A stretch of 64,000 nucleotides of DNA from Nocardioides sp. R-C-SC26 (GCF_021246465.1 NZ_JAHRHK010000003.1:24744-88743); one strand, 5' to 3'; counted from the stretch's first letter, positions 8,174-18,608 are shown. Notes: generated from the letters alone by a model not told the origin. A program made the numbers and translations.

Positions 8174-8976
8174 GCATCCAGACCCGCACCCCCGACGAGC
8201 TCGGTCAGGACTACCTGGAGATCCGCGGGCTCACCGTCGACTTCGACGGCTTCAAGGCGGTCAAGGGGGTCGACCTCACCCTGCTCCAGGGCCGACTCCA
8301 CTTCCTGATCGGCCCCAACGGCGCCGGCAAGACCACGGTGGTGGACGCCGTTACCGGTCTCGTGCGCGGCACCGGACTGGCGAGCTATCGCAACCAGGAC
8401 CTGCTCACGATGCGCTCCCACCAGATCGTGCGCGCGGGCATCGGCCGCACCTTCCAGACCGCGACGGTCTTCGAGGAGCTGAGCGTGCTGCAGAACCTCG
8501 ACATCGCCGGCGGCGTGCATCGCCGCGCGTGGGGCATGGTCCTGGCCCGGCGTGGCGTCCCGGCCTACGTCGAGCATGCGCTGGAGGCGATCGGCCTGAC
8601 CGAGCTGCGCGACAAGCCAGCCGGCACCCTCGCGCATGGCCAGAAGCAGTGGCTGGAGATCGGCATGCTCCTCGTGCAGGACGCCAAGGTGATGCTGCTC
8701 GACGAGCCGGTCGCCGGCATGAGCGCCGAGGAACGCGAGGAGACCGGCGAGCTGCTGCGCCGTATCGGCCAGGAGCGCACCATCGTCGTCATCGAGCACG
8801 ACATGGACTTCGTCCGCAACTACGCCGACGTCGTCACCGTGATGCACACCGGGACGGTGCTCGCCGAGGGCAGCGTCGCCGAGATCCAGGCCAACCCACA
8901 GGTCCAGGAGGTCTACCTGGGCCGCCAGGTCGAGGCGGCCGCGACCACCGAAGTCGAGGAGGGCGACCATGCTTGA
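8170..8976 (+). CDS. urtD: Urea ABC transporter ATP-binding protein UrtD
   Basis: A 268-residue cytoplasmic ATPase of the LivG class. Walker A is GPNGAGKTTVVD (about residue 48), the Q-loop region carries GRTFQTATVFEELSVLQNL, the signature is the slightly variant LAHGQKQWLEIGM, and Walker B is VMLLDEPVAGMS, followed by the H-loop VIEHDMDFV. The short LAHGQ signature in place of LSGGQ is usual in UrtD. The ATG overlaps the urtC stop. It probably forms a heterodimer with UrtE, whose start overlaps this stop by 8 bases. Confidence 0.95.
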   Translation: MSIQTRTPDELGQDYLEIRGLTVDFDGFKAVKGVDLTLLQGRLHFLIGPNGAGKTTVVDAVTGLVRGTGLASYRNQDLLTMRSHQIVRAGIGRTFQTATVFEELSVLQNLDIAGGVHRRAWGMVLARRGVPAYVEHALEAIGLTELRDKPAGTLAHGQKQWLEIGMLLVQDAKVMLLDEPVAGMSAEEREETGELLRRIGQERTIVVIEHDMDFVRNYADVVTVMHTGTVLAEGSVAEIQANPQVQEVYLGRQVEAAATTEVEEGDHA

Positions 8977-9649
8977 GCTGCGCGGTGTGACGGCCGGGTA
9001 CGGCCGGACCAAGGTGCTGCACGACGTGTCGATCCAGGTCGACGACGGCGGTGCGGTCGCCGCGATGGGGCACAACGGCGCCGGCAAGACGACCTTGCTG
9101 CGCGTGGCCGTCGGCCTCCTCCCGGTCATGCGCGGCCAGGTCCTGCTCGATGGCGAGGACGTCACCCGGCTGCGCCCCAGCGCCCGCGTGCGCCGCGGAC
9201 TCGGCTACGTGCCGCAGGGGCAGCTCTCCTTCCCCCAGATGACCACGCTGGAGAACCTGCACCTGGTCACCACCGACCGGGCGGCGATCGACGAGGTGCT
9301 CGACACCTTCCCCGCACTCCGCGGGCTGCTCAGCCGGCGCGCGGGGCTGCTCTCGGGCGGCCAACGCCAGCAGCTCTCCATCGCGCGCACCCTGCTGACC
9401 AGGCCACGGATGCTGATCCTCGACGAACCGACCGAGGGCATCCAGCCCAACGTGGTCGCCGAGATCGAGGCCGTCATCACCGAGCTCACCCGGCGCGGCG
9501 ACCTCTCAGTGCTCCTGGTCGAGCAGCACGTCGGCTTCGCGCTGCGCGCGACCCAGAGCTACTACGTCATCGAGTCCGGACGCATCACCTCCCACGGCGT
9601 GGGCGGTCCCGGCGCCGTGGACGACGTGCGCGCCGCGATGGCCGTCTGA
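8969..9649 (+). CDS. urtE: Urea ABC transporter ATP-binding protein UrtE
   Basis: A 226-residue ATPase of the LivF class. Walker A is [12 protein letters not shown], the signature [14 protein letters not shown] and Walker [15 protein letters not shown] are intact, and the [10 protein letters not shown]-loop is typical of UrtE. It completes the UrtABCDE uptake complex at the membrane. The gene overlaps urtD by 8 bases and is followed 16 bases later by ureA, so uptake and hydrolysis of urea are encoded on one transcript. Confidence 0.95.
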   Translation: MLELRGVTAGYGRTKVLHDVSIQVDDGGAVAAMGHNGAGKTTLLRVAVGLLPVMRGQVLLDGEDVTRLRPSARVRRGLGYVPQGQLSFPQMTTLENLHLVTTDRAAIDEVLDTFPALRGLLSRRAGLLSGGQRQQLSIARTLLTRPRMLILDEPTEGIQPNVVAEIEAVITELTRRGDLSVLLVEQHVGFALRATQSYYVIESGRITSHGVGGPGAVDDVRAAMAV

Positions 9650-9665
9650 AGCGGACGGCCGACGG

Positions 9666-9968
9666 ATGCACCTGACCCCCAGCGACACCGAGAAGCTGCT
9701 GCTCTCCGTGGCCGGCATGGTCGCGCGCGATCGTCTCGCGCGCGGCGTCCGGCTGAACTACCCGGAGACGGTGGCGCTGCTGAGCACCTGGGTGATCGAG
9801 CGTGCCCGCGAGGGCGCCAGCGTCGCCGAGCTGATGACCTCCGGACGCAGCGTCCTCAGTCGCGCCGACGTGATGCCGGACGTCGCGGCGATGCTGACCG
9901 ACGTCCAGGTCGAGGCGACCTTCCCCGACGGGCGCAAGCTCGTGACCCTCCACCAGCCGATTGCCTGA
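9666..9968 (+). CDS. ureA: Urease gamma subunit
   Basis: A 100-residue structural subunit of the nickel urease (urea to ammonia and carbamate). It begins [34 protein letters not shown] and carries the conserved [31 protein letters not shown] segment, full length for a separate gamma subunit. It is not fused to beta as in some bacteria. The start is 16 bases after urtE and the next gene, ureB, follows after 12 bases with its own GAGGAG. Confidence 0.97.
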   Translation: MHLTPSDTEKLLLSVAGMVARDRLARGVRLNYPETVALLSTWVIERAREGASVAELMTSGRSVLSRADVMPDVAAMLTDVQVEATFPDGRKLVTLHQPIA

Positions 9969-9980
9969 GAGGAGCAGCCC

Positions 9981-10299
9981 GTGGCCAGCCCCGTATCGCA
10001 GGGCCCTGGAGCGATCCGCGTCGCGCCCGGCACCATCAGGTTGAACGACGACCGCGGCGCCGATCAGCGGGGCCTGCTGGTCATCGTGAACACCGGGGAC
10101 CGCCCGGTGCAGATCGGCTCGCACATCCACCTGGCGGACGTGAATCCGGCGCTCGCGTTCGACCGGTTGGCAGCGACCGGGCACCGGCTCGACATCCCGT
10201 CCGGCACGTCACGCCGCTTCGAGCCGGGCGCCTCCCAGGAGGTCGCGATCGTCGCGCTCGGTGGGGCGCGCTCGGTACCCGGCATCCAGGTGCGCACCG

Positions 10300-10307
<8 letters not shown>
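9981..10307 (+). CDS. ureB: Urease beta subunit
   Basis: A 108-residue beta subunit, normal length. It contains [30 protein letters not shown] and the [24 protein letters not shown] core. It is translated from GTG at 9981 after GAGAGGAG. The gene overlaps ureC by 8 bases, giving coupled synthesis of beta and alpha subunits, which assemble with gamma into the usual trimer of trimers. Confidence 0.96.
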
Positions 10308-12003
<1,696 letters not shown>

Positions 12004-12031
12004 TCCGCACCCCGAGAGGAGGCGGCCGACC

Positions 12032-12730
12032 GTGCACGCCCACGCCGACTCGCTTCTCCTGCTGCTGGCCGACGCCCGCCTGCCGGTCGCGGGCCACACC
12101 CAGTCGGGGACTCTGGAACCGGCGCTCGCGGGTGGTCTGACGGTCGACGACGTGCCGTTCTTCGTCGCGACCCGGCTGCGCACCGTCACCCGGGTCGAGG
12201 CCGCCACGGCGGTCGTCGCGCTCCACCGGATCAGGAGCGGGCTGAAACTGGACGACGTCGAGCGGGCATGGGCCGCGCGCACCCCGTCTCCGGCCATGCG
12301 GGCGACGTCGCGCACCCAGGCGCGGGCGCTCCTGCGTCTGACGTCGCGGCTGTGGCCGGCACCCGCGCCGCCGGTGGTCGAGCTTGTCGAGACCCCGCAT
12401 CTCGACAGGCTCGAGGACCGCCGCCCCACCAGCCGCGCCGTCGCGCTGGCTCACGCGGCCGATCGCGCGGGACTGTCACCGCGATCGCTGGCCCGCCTCG
12501 TCGCCTACGACGACGTGCAGACGGTCTGCGCGGCCGCGCTGAAGCTGGTGCCGCTCGACCCGGCTGTGGTCACCGGGTGGGTGTTCGACGCCCTCCCCCT
12601 CGTCGACCGGCTCGCGGACGAGGTCGCAGGTCTCCAGCTGCCGCACCAGATCCCGGCGTCGGGTGCTCCCCAGATCGAGGCGTGGGCACAGGCCCACGCC
12701 ACCGCGACCAGGAGGTTGTTCAGTGCGTGA
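12032..12730 (+). CDS. ureF: Urease accessory protein UreF with an in-frame repeat insertion
   Basis: A 232-residue all-helical accessory protein that joins UreD and UreG on apo-urease to control nickel delivery. It starts [35 protein letters not shown], the usual UreF N-terminus, after GAGAGGAGG. Residues about 114-130 ([19 protein letters not shown] region) are encoded by a palindromic dispersed repeat and have no counterpart I recognise in other UreF proteins. The reading frame is kept on both sides, so this is a tolerated insertion in an interhelical loop and not a pseudogene. The stop overlaps ureG by 8 bases. Confidence 0.93.
   Translation: MHAHADSLLLLLADARLPVAGHTQSGTLEPALAGGLTVDDVPFFVATRLRTVTRVEAATAVVALHRIRSGLKLDDVERAWAARTPSPAMRATSRTQARALLRLTSRLWPAPAPPVVELVETPHLDRLEDRRPTSRAVALAHAADRAGLSPRSLARLVAYDDVQTVCAAALKLVPLDPAVVTGWVFDALPLVDRLADEVAGLQLPHQIPASGAPQIEAWAQAHATATRRLFSA
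12373..12419. repeat. VETP-type palindromic repeat inside ureF
   Basis: A 47-bp element: TCGAGCTTGTCGAGA, a 7-base loop, then the imperfect complement TCTCGACAGGCTCGA. It shares the GGTGGTCGAGC and GTCGAGACCCC modules with the intergenic elements at 18609-18690 and 59502-59553, but here the two arms are in the opposite order. It is read through in frame as part of UreF. Confidence 0.8.
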
Positions 12731-13463
12731 TTCATCCCGTGCGTTGCGACTGGGGGTCTGCGGCCCCGTCGGCACCGGCAAGAGCTCGCTCATCGCCCTG
12801 CTCTGCCGCGAACTCGCCGGCGGACTCGGGCTCGGCGTGGTCACCAACGACATCTACACCGACGAGGACGCCCGCTTCCTGCGTTCGGCCGGCGTGCTCG
12901 ACCCGGACCGGATCCGTGCCGTCGAGACCGGGGCCTGTCCGCACACCGCGATCCGCGACGACATCACCGCCAACGCGCTCGCCGTGGAGGAGCTCGAGGC
13001 CGAGTACGGCGACCTCGAGCTGGTGATGATCGAGTCCGGCGGCGACAACCTCACCGCCACGTTCTCGCCCGCGCTGGTCGACGTCCAGATCTTCGTGCTC
13101 GACGTCGCGGGCGGCGGAGACGTCGCGCGCAAGGGCGGGCCCGGCATCGAGCGCGCCGACCTGCTGGTGGTCAACAAGACCGATCTCGCCGTCCATGTCG
13201 GCGTGGATCGCGAGCAGATGGTCGCCGATGCGACGGCGGCTCGCGAGGGCCGACCCGTCGTCGCGCTGAGTCGCACAGACCGGGCGAGCATCGACGCGCT
13301 CGTCTCGTGGGTGCGCAGCCAGCTCTCCACCCACACGGCGGGCACGCTCGTGCCGCAGGACCCGGGTCCGATGGCGCCGCACTTCCATGCGGACGAGACC
13401 GGCGGCACTCTCCACGTGCACGACCACGACGGCCTGCACGTGCATGAGCACGCCCACCGCTGA
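12723..13463 (+). CDS. ureG: Urease accessory GTPase UreG with His-rich C-terminal tail
   Basis: A 246-residue SIMIBI-class GTPase that delivers nickel to urease. P-loop GPVGTGKSS is at residues 14-22, the nickel-binding CPH motif at 72-74 ([13 protein letters not shown]), the [17 protein letters not shown] block follows, and NKTDLA supplies guanine specificity. The last ~27 residues contain nine histidines ([17 protein letters not shown] at the end), an extension beyond the catalytic fold. As ureE, whose His-rich tail normally stores nickel, is missing from the cluster, this tail may take over that role. GTG start overlaps ureF; the stop lies 20 bases inside ureD. Confidence 0.95.
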   Translation: MRDSSRALRLGVCGPVGTGKSSLIALLCRELAGGLGLGVVTNDIYTDEDARFLRSAGVLDPDRIRAVETGACPHTAIRDDITANALAVEELEAEYGDLELVMIESGGDNLTATFSPALVDVQIFVLDVAGGGDVARKGGPGIERADLLVVNKTDLAVHVGVDREQMVADATAAREGRPVVALSRTDRASIDALVSWVRSQLSTHTAGTLVPQDPGPMAPHFHADETGGTLHVHDHDGLHVHEHAHR

Positions 13464-14313
13464 CCGGGTCGCACCGCGCGTCGGGCGCACGGTCGTCGCC
13501 GTCGAGGCGACCGGAACGCGTCCCCGCGTCCTCGTCGAGGCGGACGGCCCCGAGGGTGGTGCGCTGCTGCGTCCGATGCTGCTGCACGGCGCGGGGAGGA
13601 CCGCGCGAGTCTCCCTGGTGCCGGAGGGCGCCATGCTCCTGGCCGGCGATCACCTCGATGTCCGCGTCGACGTCGGGCCCGATGCCGCCCTGGAGATCGT
13701 CGAGCCGGCCGGCACGGTCGCCTACGACATGCGCGGAGGTACCGCGCGGTGGGCCGTGTCGATCACCCTCGGCCCCGGTGCGCGGTTGACGTGGGGCGGT
13801 CAGCCGCTCGTCGTGGCCGCGGGCGCCGACGTCGAGCGCACGACGGTGGTCACGCGCGCCGTCGGCGCCGTCCTGGCACTGCGCGAGACCGTGGTGCTGG
13901 GTCGTTACGGCGAATGGCCGGGTGCGCTGCGCCAAGACCTCGCCATCACCGGGCCTGCCGGCCCCGAGCTCGTCGAGGAACTCGTCCTCGACCCGCTCAA
14001 CGCCGTCGGGCTGTGGGGACGACACCGGGTGATGTCGTCGGTCCTGCTGCTCGGTGCGAGCGCTGACGGACCCGCCGACGATCTCGCTGGTGACCGGTTC
14101 GACCTGGAGGCGGGCGGAGTGCTGTGGCGCGCGCTCGGCAACGAGGTGCACGCCACCCTTCGCCATCCCGCCTGGCACGCGGCTCGTGACGCGGTCTCCG
14201 CCGCGGGCCCGACGTCGCGCGGTGGGCCGGTGAGCGGTGAGTCCGGGACGGTTCACCCGTGCCGGACCCTCCCAGACTCACCGCCGCCGGCGGCGACCCT
14301 GGTTCGGCGGTGA
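13444..14313 (+). CDS. ureD: Urease accessory protein UreD (UreH)
   Basis: A 289-residue scaffold that binds apo-urease and recruits UreFG. Its beta-helical family segments are visible: [44 protein letters not shown] and [18 protein letters not shown]. Sequence conservation of UreD is low, so the assignment leans on position after ureG, which it overlaps by 20 bases. The final ~26 residues, from [10 protein letters not shown] onward, are encoded by the first copy of a 51-bp palindromic repeat plus adjoining bases. The original stop was therefore probably upstream and the C-terminus has been replaced or extended. Confidence 0.88.
   Translation: MSTPTADRVAPRVGRTVVAVEATGTRPRVLVEADGPEGGALLRPMLLHGAGRTARVSLVPEGAMLLAGDHLDVRVDVGPDAALEIVEPAGTVAYDMRGGTARWAVSITLGPGARLTWGGQPLVVAAGADVERTTVVTRAVGAVLALRETVVLGRYGEWPGALRQDLAITGPAGPELVEELVLDPLNAVGLWGRHRVMSSVLLLGASADGPADDLAGDRFDLEAGGVLWRALGNEVHATLRHPAWHAARDAVSAAGPTSRGGPVSGESGTVHPCRTLPDSPPPAATLVRR
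14234..14284. repeat. 51-bp palindromic element, copy 1 (within the ureD 3' end)
   Basis: Bounded by perfect 10-bp inverted repeats, GCGGTGAGTC at 14234-14243 and GACTCACCGC at 14275-14284. The similarity of the arms continues inward (CGGGACGGTT versus the complement of CCCTCCCA). It is identical in length to copy 2. Confidence 0.85.
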
Positions 14314-14357
14314 GTCCGAGGTGGTTCGCAGGCGTCAATCCGTCCCAGACTCACCGC
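14307..14357. repeat. 51-bp palindromic element, copy 2
   Basis: Same 10-bp arms (14307-14316 and 14348-14357) and the same 51-base length as copy 1, with a clearly related but diverged interior. The two copies are separated by 22 bases between ureD and the convergent binding-protein gene. It may act as a terminator between them. Confidence 0.85.
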
Positions 14358-14380
14358 TCCACGGCCCTGGCCCGAGCGCG

Positions 14381-15493
14381 TCAGCGGATCCAGGCGATCT
14401 GGTCCTCGACGGCGAACTCGACGCCGTCGGCGCGCGCCAGGTAGACGTCCTGGTCCAGCAGATTCCCCGCCAGCCGCATCAGCCCGCGCGGGCTGTCGTA
14501 GAAATGACCGTCGCGCATGTCCGTCACCGCCGCCACGTCGAGGGAGCCGCACGCGCGTGCTGCCTGGGCGAGGAACATGATCGACTCGTAGCAGGACTCG
14601 CCCACCGCGTTCAGCGCCGGCGCCCAACGCCCCCACCGGGCGTAGTAGGCGGCCGCGAGGTCGGCGCTCTCGGTCGTCGCCATGCCGTCGAAGTAGGCGG
14701 CGGCGGCATAGAGCCCCTCGTGGGCACCGGCCCCGCCGGCCAGCAGGGTGTTCTCCTCGACGGCGGGGCTCAGCCGGGGCAGCGACGCGCTGAGACCTGC
14801 GCGAGCGAACTGGCGGTTGAAGTGCACCGCGTCCTGGCCCATCAGCAGCATGATCACGCCGTCGACGTCCGTGCGTTCGAGATCGTGCAGCACCGAGCGG
14901 AAGTTGGTGGTGCCCAGCGGCACGTAGGTCTCGCTGACGACGCTGGACGGGCTGTCCTCCAACGCGAACCGAGCGGTCGCGCCGGTGACCCGCGGGAACA
15001 CATAGTCGTTGCCGACGACGGCCCACCGCCCGACCGCGAGCTCCTCCCGCATCCACCGCACCGCGGGCAGCAGCTGGTTGATCGGCCGCTCACCGAGCAT
15101 GAAGAGCCCGGGGGTGTCGTCCCTGCCCTCGTGCATCGCGGAGAAGGCGTAGATGACGCGCCCTCCGACGCGCCTGGTGACGGCCTGCCGCACCGCCGAG
15201 GTGTGCCAGCCCGCGACGGCTTCCACGCACCCGGCGTCGACGAGTTCGGCGACCTCGGCGGCGACCGTGGCGGGCGCGTCGCCGGCGTCGACCAGCACGA
15301 GTTCGATCCGGCGCCCGCCGATGCCGTCTCTGGCGTTCAGCTGCTCGACGGCGAGCTCGCCGCAGGCCAGACAGGACGGGCCGTAGATGCCGGTGGGGCC
15401 GCGCATCGGCACGACGAACGCGACCGACAGTGTGTCGGTCGCCCGAGCGCGCCTGACCCCGCGCGGGTGGGGCGCGAGGGCGAGTGAGCTCAC
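14381..15493 (-). CDS. Cytoplasmic amide/urea-binding protein (AmiC/UrtA-like)
   Basis: A 370-residue type-1 binding fold closely related in pattern to UrtA: VAFVVPMRGPTGIYGPS, AVAGWHTSAVRQAVTRRV, and VVGNDYVFPRVTGATARFAL parallel to UrtA's GSDYVFPRTANK. Unlike UrtA it has no signal peptide or lipobox, which suggests a cytosolic amide or urea sensor like Pseudomonas AmiC. The GTG at 15493 is chosen because it has CGGAGG upstream and the fold starts soon after; the longer frame upstream is not convincing. It is convergent with ureD and divergent from a MarR gene, a plausible regulatory pair. No AmiR or other antiterminator partner is seen nearby. Confidence 0.82.
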   Translation of the reverse strand: MSSLALAPHPRGVRRARATDTLSVAFVVPMRGPTGIYGPSCLACGELAVEQLNARDGIGGRRIELVLVDAGDAPATVAAEVAELVDAGCVEAVAGWHTSAVRQAVTRRVGGRVIYAFSAMHEGRDDTPGLFMLGERPINQLLPAVRWMREELAVGRWAVVGNDYVFPRVTGATARFALEDSPSSVVSETYVPLGTTNFRSVLHDLERTDVDGVIMLLMGQDAVHFNRQFARAGLSASLPRLSPAVEENTLLAGGAGAHEGLYAAAAYFDGMATTESADLAAAYYARWGRWAPALNAVGESCYESIMFLAQAARACGSLDVAAVTDMRDGHFYDSPRGLMRLAGNLLDQDVYLARADGVEFAVEDQIAWIR

Positions 15494-15580
15494 AGGAGCC
15501 TCCGTGGGGAGACGGCCGCACGGCCGCTCGGAGGGTGGACTCACGTCGTCGGGTGTCCCTTGCCATCGAGGGTAAACTGA

Positions 15581-15592
15581 TTCCGTCCGGAA
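15581..15592. promoter_or_regulatory. Dyad TTCCG-TC-CGGAA ahead of the marR gene
   Basis: A perfect 5-bp dyad with a 2-bp spacer in the shared region between the binding-protein gene and the MarR gene, the usual place for MarR autoregulation. Its actual ligand protein is inferred. Confidence 0.45.
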
Positions 15593-15640
15593 GTAATGGG
15601 AATGCCGCTCGATGAGACGACATCCACACGGGAGGCCGTC

Positions 15641-16054
15641 GTGCCCGACCAGCCGCTCAGCCTGAGTCTGCTGATCAAGCAGAGCGAGGCCACGCTGCGC
15701 TCGCGGCTCCAGCCGGTGCTGGACGCCGCCGGCCTGTCGGCGGAGCAATGGCGCGTCGTCGGGGTGCTCCTCGACGCGCCCGGCACCCGCATGACCGAGT
15801 TGGCCGACGCCGCCGTCGTTCCCGCCGCGACCCTGACCCGTCTGGTCGACCGCCTCGTCGAGGACGGCGTCGTGGTGCGTCGTGTCGATCCCGACGATCG
15901 CCGACGCGTCGTCGGCGCGCTCTCGCCACGCGGCGCCGAGGTCGCGCGTGATCTGCGTGCCGCGGAGGAGCGTCTGGAGCGCGAGCTACGCGCCGGACTC
16001 GGTCCGGACCGCTTCGACGCGCTCGTGGCCGACCTCACCACCATCGTCGGCTGA
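15641..16054 (+). CDS. MarR family transcriptional regulator
   Basis: A 137-residue winged-helix dimer. The core WRVVGVLLDAPGTRMTELADAAVVPAATLTRLVDRLVEDGVVVRRVDPDDRRRVV is the complete MarR wHTH with its beta-wing, followed by the dimer helices. GTG at 15641 follows GGGAGG at the best spacing; an ATG at 15596 in the same frame is an alternative and would add 15 residues. It is divergent from the AmiC-like protein and may respond to its ligand or regulate it. Confidence 0.88.
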   Translation: MPDQPLSLSLLIKQSEATLRSRLQPVLDAAGLSAEQWRVVGVLLDAPGTRMTELADAAVVPAATLTRLVDRLVEDGVVVRRVDPDDRRRVVGALSPRGAEVARDLRAAEERLERELRAGLGPDRFDALVADLTTIVG

Positions 16055-16107
16055 CCCACGACGGCGACCATGCCGACACGGGCCGGCCGCGCCAGGGCCT
16101 GAAGCTC

Positions 16108-16623
16108 CTAGTTGAGCAGCCAGACACCGAGATTCAGCGCGCCCGCGAAGACGACCCAGGTGAGGTAGGGCAGCAGGAGCAGCGCGGCGATCTTGTCGCG
16201 ACGACGGGCGAGCAGCACTGTGGCGATCACCGAGACGACGAGCAGCGTGAGCTCTGCGAACGCGAGACCGTAGGCGTCGGCAGCGAAGAAGAGAGGCGTC
16301 CAGGCGGCGTTCAGCACGATCTGCACGCCCCACCACACCACCGCCGCGTCCACACCCGAGGCCCGCCACAGTCGCCACCCTGCGATCGCGATCAGCACGT
16401 AGAGCGCCGTCCAGGTCGGTCCGAAGACCCACGAGGGCGGGGCGAACCAGGGCTTGTCGAGAGCGGCGTAGGTCTCCTTCGACGACGTCGCGGCGAGACT
16501 CCCCACCACGGCCGCGCCGACGACCACCAGTGCGAAGACGGCGAGAGCCGCCACCGAGGTCGTGCCGCGGCGCGACGGGGGGACGTGCGCGTGGCGGGGG
16601 GCGGTCGCGGAGAAGCTGCTCAT
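16108..16623 (-). CDS. TspO/MBR family membrane protein
   Basis: A 171-residue five-helix membrane protein of the tryptophan-rich sensory / peripheral benzodiazepine receptor family, which binds porphyrins and related ligands. Motifs: LDKPWFAPPSWVFGPTWTALY (first loop), VLNAAWTPLFF, and PYLTWVVFAGALNLGVW at the end. The N-terminus has a ~25-residue polar extension before helix 1. It stands alone between convergent or parallel genes and has no obvious operon partner. Confidence 0.92.
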   Translation of the reverse strand: MSSFSATAPRHAHVPPSRRGTTSVAALAVFALVVVGAAVVGSLAATSSKETYAALDKPWFAPPSWVFGPTWTALYVLIAIAGWRLWRASGVDAAVVWWGVQIVLNAAWTPLFFAADAYGLAFAELTLLVVSVIATVLLARRRDKIAALLLLPYLTWVVFAGALNLGVWLLN

Positions 16624-16742
16624 GCCGTCACCGTCCCCGCGCTGGTCGCGCGCAGACCACCCCGAGGGAGGGCGCGGTCACGGGCCGTCGCGGCAGGACC
16701 CGGAGCCAGTCGAACCGGAGCCAGTCGACCCGGGACCCGGCG

Positions 16743-17822
16743 TCAGAGGGTGCGCAGGAACCGCAGCACCGCACCTCGTACGGCCGCGGCGTCGCGCTCG
16801 AGAGGCAGCGCGTTGCCCGAGCGGGCGAAGACGCGCGTGGTCGTGCGCGCCGAGGTACCGGTGTGGACATCGCCGCGCGGGAAGAGCGCGTCGCGCGCGC
16901 CGACGAGACGCAGGACGGGTACGTCGCGCGGGATCGTCCCGGTGGGCAGCACACTCGCGAGCAGGGCGCCCGCGGTGCTGCTCACGTCTCCACAGGGCGT
17001 GCTGTTGCGCAGGGCTGCTGCCGTGTTCTGCACCGCGCGCGGGGCGGAGGCGAAGAGGATGTTCTTGAAGTCGGTCGCGGAGGCACCGAAGGGCGCGAAG
17101 CTCGCGGTCAGGCAGGCGCGCCCCTGCTGGCCGAGCAGGCCGAGCGCGGCCGACGTCGGACTGGTGCTCGGCGGCGACATCAGGACGACGCCCGCGATGG
17201 CCGGGTAGCGCGCCGCAGCGAGCTGGGAGAGCAGGGCACCGGTGCCGTGGCCCTGCAGCACGACCTTGGTGAAGTGCTGAGTGCTGCCACCGCGGCCGTC
17301 GGCGTAGGTGAACTTGCCGGCACGCAGGTGCTGCACGACCTGGCCGAGCATGTGGGCCTGCGCGTCCAGGCAGGTGCGCTTGCCGTCGCGCAGCGCGCTG
17401 CGGCCATAGCCCAGCCGGTCCAGCACGACGGAGGTCTGACCACGACGCGCGAGCTGCGTGGCGTAGTCCAGGGACGGCGCCGAGCGCAGGTTCCAGAACC
17501 AGGCCCCCGTGCCCGCGTCGTGCACCAGCACGTTCGCGGTCGAGGTGCCGGCGCGGCCGCGCACGACCTGCCGCGGGCCCACGAGCCGCGCGACCACCCG
17601 GTGCGAGCGCCGGTCGGCGGGGCAGCCGCTGAGCGTCTCGACCAAGCCGTACGGGGCATTGACCAGATCGAACACGATGCCGCGCGACGCCACCTGCTGG
17701 GAGGCGGGGCGCTCGGCCCGGACGCCGTCCGCCGCCTGGGCCGACGGAGACGCGGTGGCGAGCGTCGCCGTGCCGAGCAGCAGGGCGAGCGGCAGGACGA
17801 GGGCGGCGGGCAGTCGACGCAT
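16743..17822 (-). CDS. Secreted alpha/beta-hydrolase-fold protein lacking the catalytic Ser and His
   Basis: A 359-residue exported protein with a signal peptide to about ASPSAQA30 and an alpha/beta-hydrolase fold. The strand-turn-helix that should carry the nucleophile reads VVLQGHGTGALLSQLAA (residues 187-203): Gly193 stands where Ser is expected in G-x-S-x-G. At the position of the catalytic His the sequence reads RSGNALPLE, with Asn337. The acid turn VGARDALFP is kept. The fold is complete, so this looks like a non-catalytic binding or scaffolding member, unless it uses other residues. The substrate-side neighbours give no clue. Confidence 0.8.
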   Translation of the reverse strand: MRRLPAALVLPLALLLGTATLATASPSAQAADGVRAERPASQQVASRGIVFDLVNAPYGLVETLSGCPADRRSHRVVARLVGPRQVVRGRAGTSTANVLVHDAGTGAWFWNLRSAPSLDYATQLARRGQTSVVLDRLGYGRSALRDGKRTCLDAQAHMLGQVVQHLRAGKFTYADGRGGSTQHFTKVVLQGHGTGALLSQLAAARYPAIAGVVLMSPPSTSPTSAALGLLGQQGRACLTASFAPFGASATDFKNILFASAPRAVQNTAAALRNSTPCGDVSSTAGALLASVLPTGTIPRDVPVLRLVGARDALFPRGDVHTGTSARTTTRVFARSGNALPLERDAAAVRGAVLRFLRTL

Positions 17823-17909
17823 GCTGTTGAACGTACGTCAATAAGCACTCGCGGCTCCAACCCGCGGGGTTGTGAGATCGGCGACAGCGCAGGTGGAACA
17901 CTGGTCGGC

Positions 17910-18599
17910 GTGCAGACCATCGGACTCATCGGCGGGCTCAGCTGGGAATCCAGCGCGGCGTACTACGAGCTGCTCAACAAGGGCGTCGAGGCACGCCTCG
18001 GGGGCCTCTCGTCAGCCAGGTCGGTCATGGTCTCGGTCGACTTCGCCGAGGTGACCGCCCTGCAGGAGGCCGAGCGCTGGGACGAGGTCGCCACCATCCT
18101 CATCGCAGCGGCCCACTCGGCCGAGGCTGCCGGAGCCGACTTCCTCCTGCTGTGCACGACCACGTTCCATCGCGTCGCGGAGCAGATCAGCGAGGCGATC
18201 TCGATCCCCGTCCTGCACCTCGGCGACGTCGTCGCCGCGGCCTGCGCCGACCAGGGCGTGAGGTCGATCGGCTTCCTGGGGACGACGTTCGCGATGTCGC
18301 GCCGGTTCTTCACCGAGCGCCTCGAGGCCAACGGGCTCGCCGTACACGTGCCGGACGAGGCCGACCACGCCGAGCTCAACCGGATCATCTACGAGGAGCT
18401 CGTGCACGGGCGCGTGCTGGACTCGTCCCGCCGCTTCGTCGTCGGTCTCATCGACAAGCTCTGGGACGCCGGCGCCGGCGGCGTCGTCCTCGGCTGCACC
18501 GAGCTGGAGCTCCTGGTCCGTCAGGCCGACGCCGACATCCCGGTCTTCCCCTCCACCACGCTGCACGTCGCCGCAGCGCTCGACCGCGCGCTGGCCTGA
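17910..18599 (+). CDS. Aspartate/glutamate racemase family protein (YgeA/RacX-like)
   Basis: A 229-residue cofactor-independent amino-acid racemase. It begins TIGLIGGLSWESSAAYYELLNKGV, characteristic of the aspartate-racemase branch, has the first catalytic segment LLCTTTFHRVAEQI (Thr at the usual first position, as in the broad-spectrum YgeA type) and the second GGVVLGCTELELLV with the catalytic Cys. D-amino acids for peptidoglycan or teichoic modification are plausible products. GTG at 17910 starts directly at the first beta-strand; a Shine-Dalgarno is weak, AGGTGG being about 15 bases upstream. Confidence 0.87.
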   Translation: MQTIGLIGGLSWESSAAYYELLNKGVEARLGGLSSARSVMVSVDFAEVTALQEAERWDEVATILIAAAHSAEAAGADFLLLCTTTFHRVAEQISEAISIPVLHLGDVVAAACADQGVRSIGFLGTTFAMSRRFFTERLEANGLAVHVPDEADHAELNRIIYEELVHGRVLDSSRRFVVGLIDKLWDAGAGGVVLGCTELELLVRQADADIPVFPSTTLHVAAALDRALA

Positions 18600-18608
18600 G
18601 GCGGCGCA

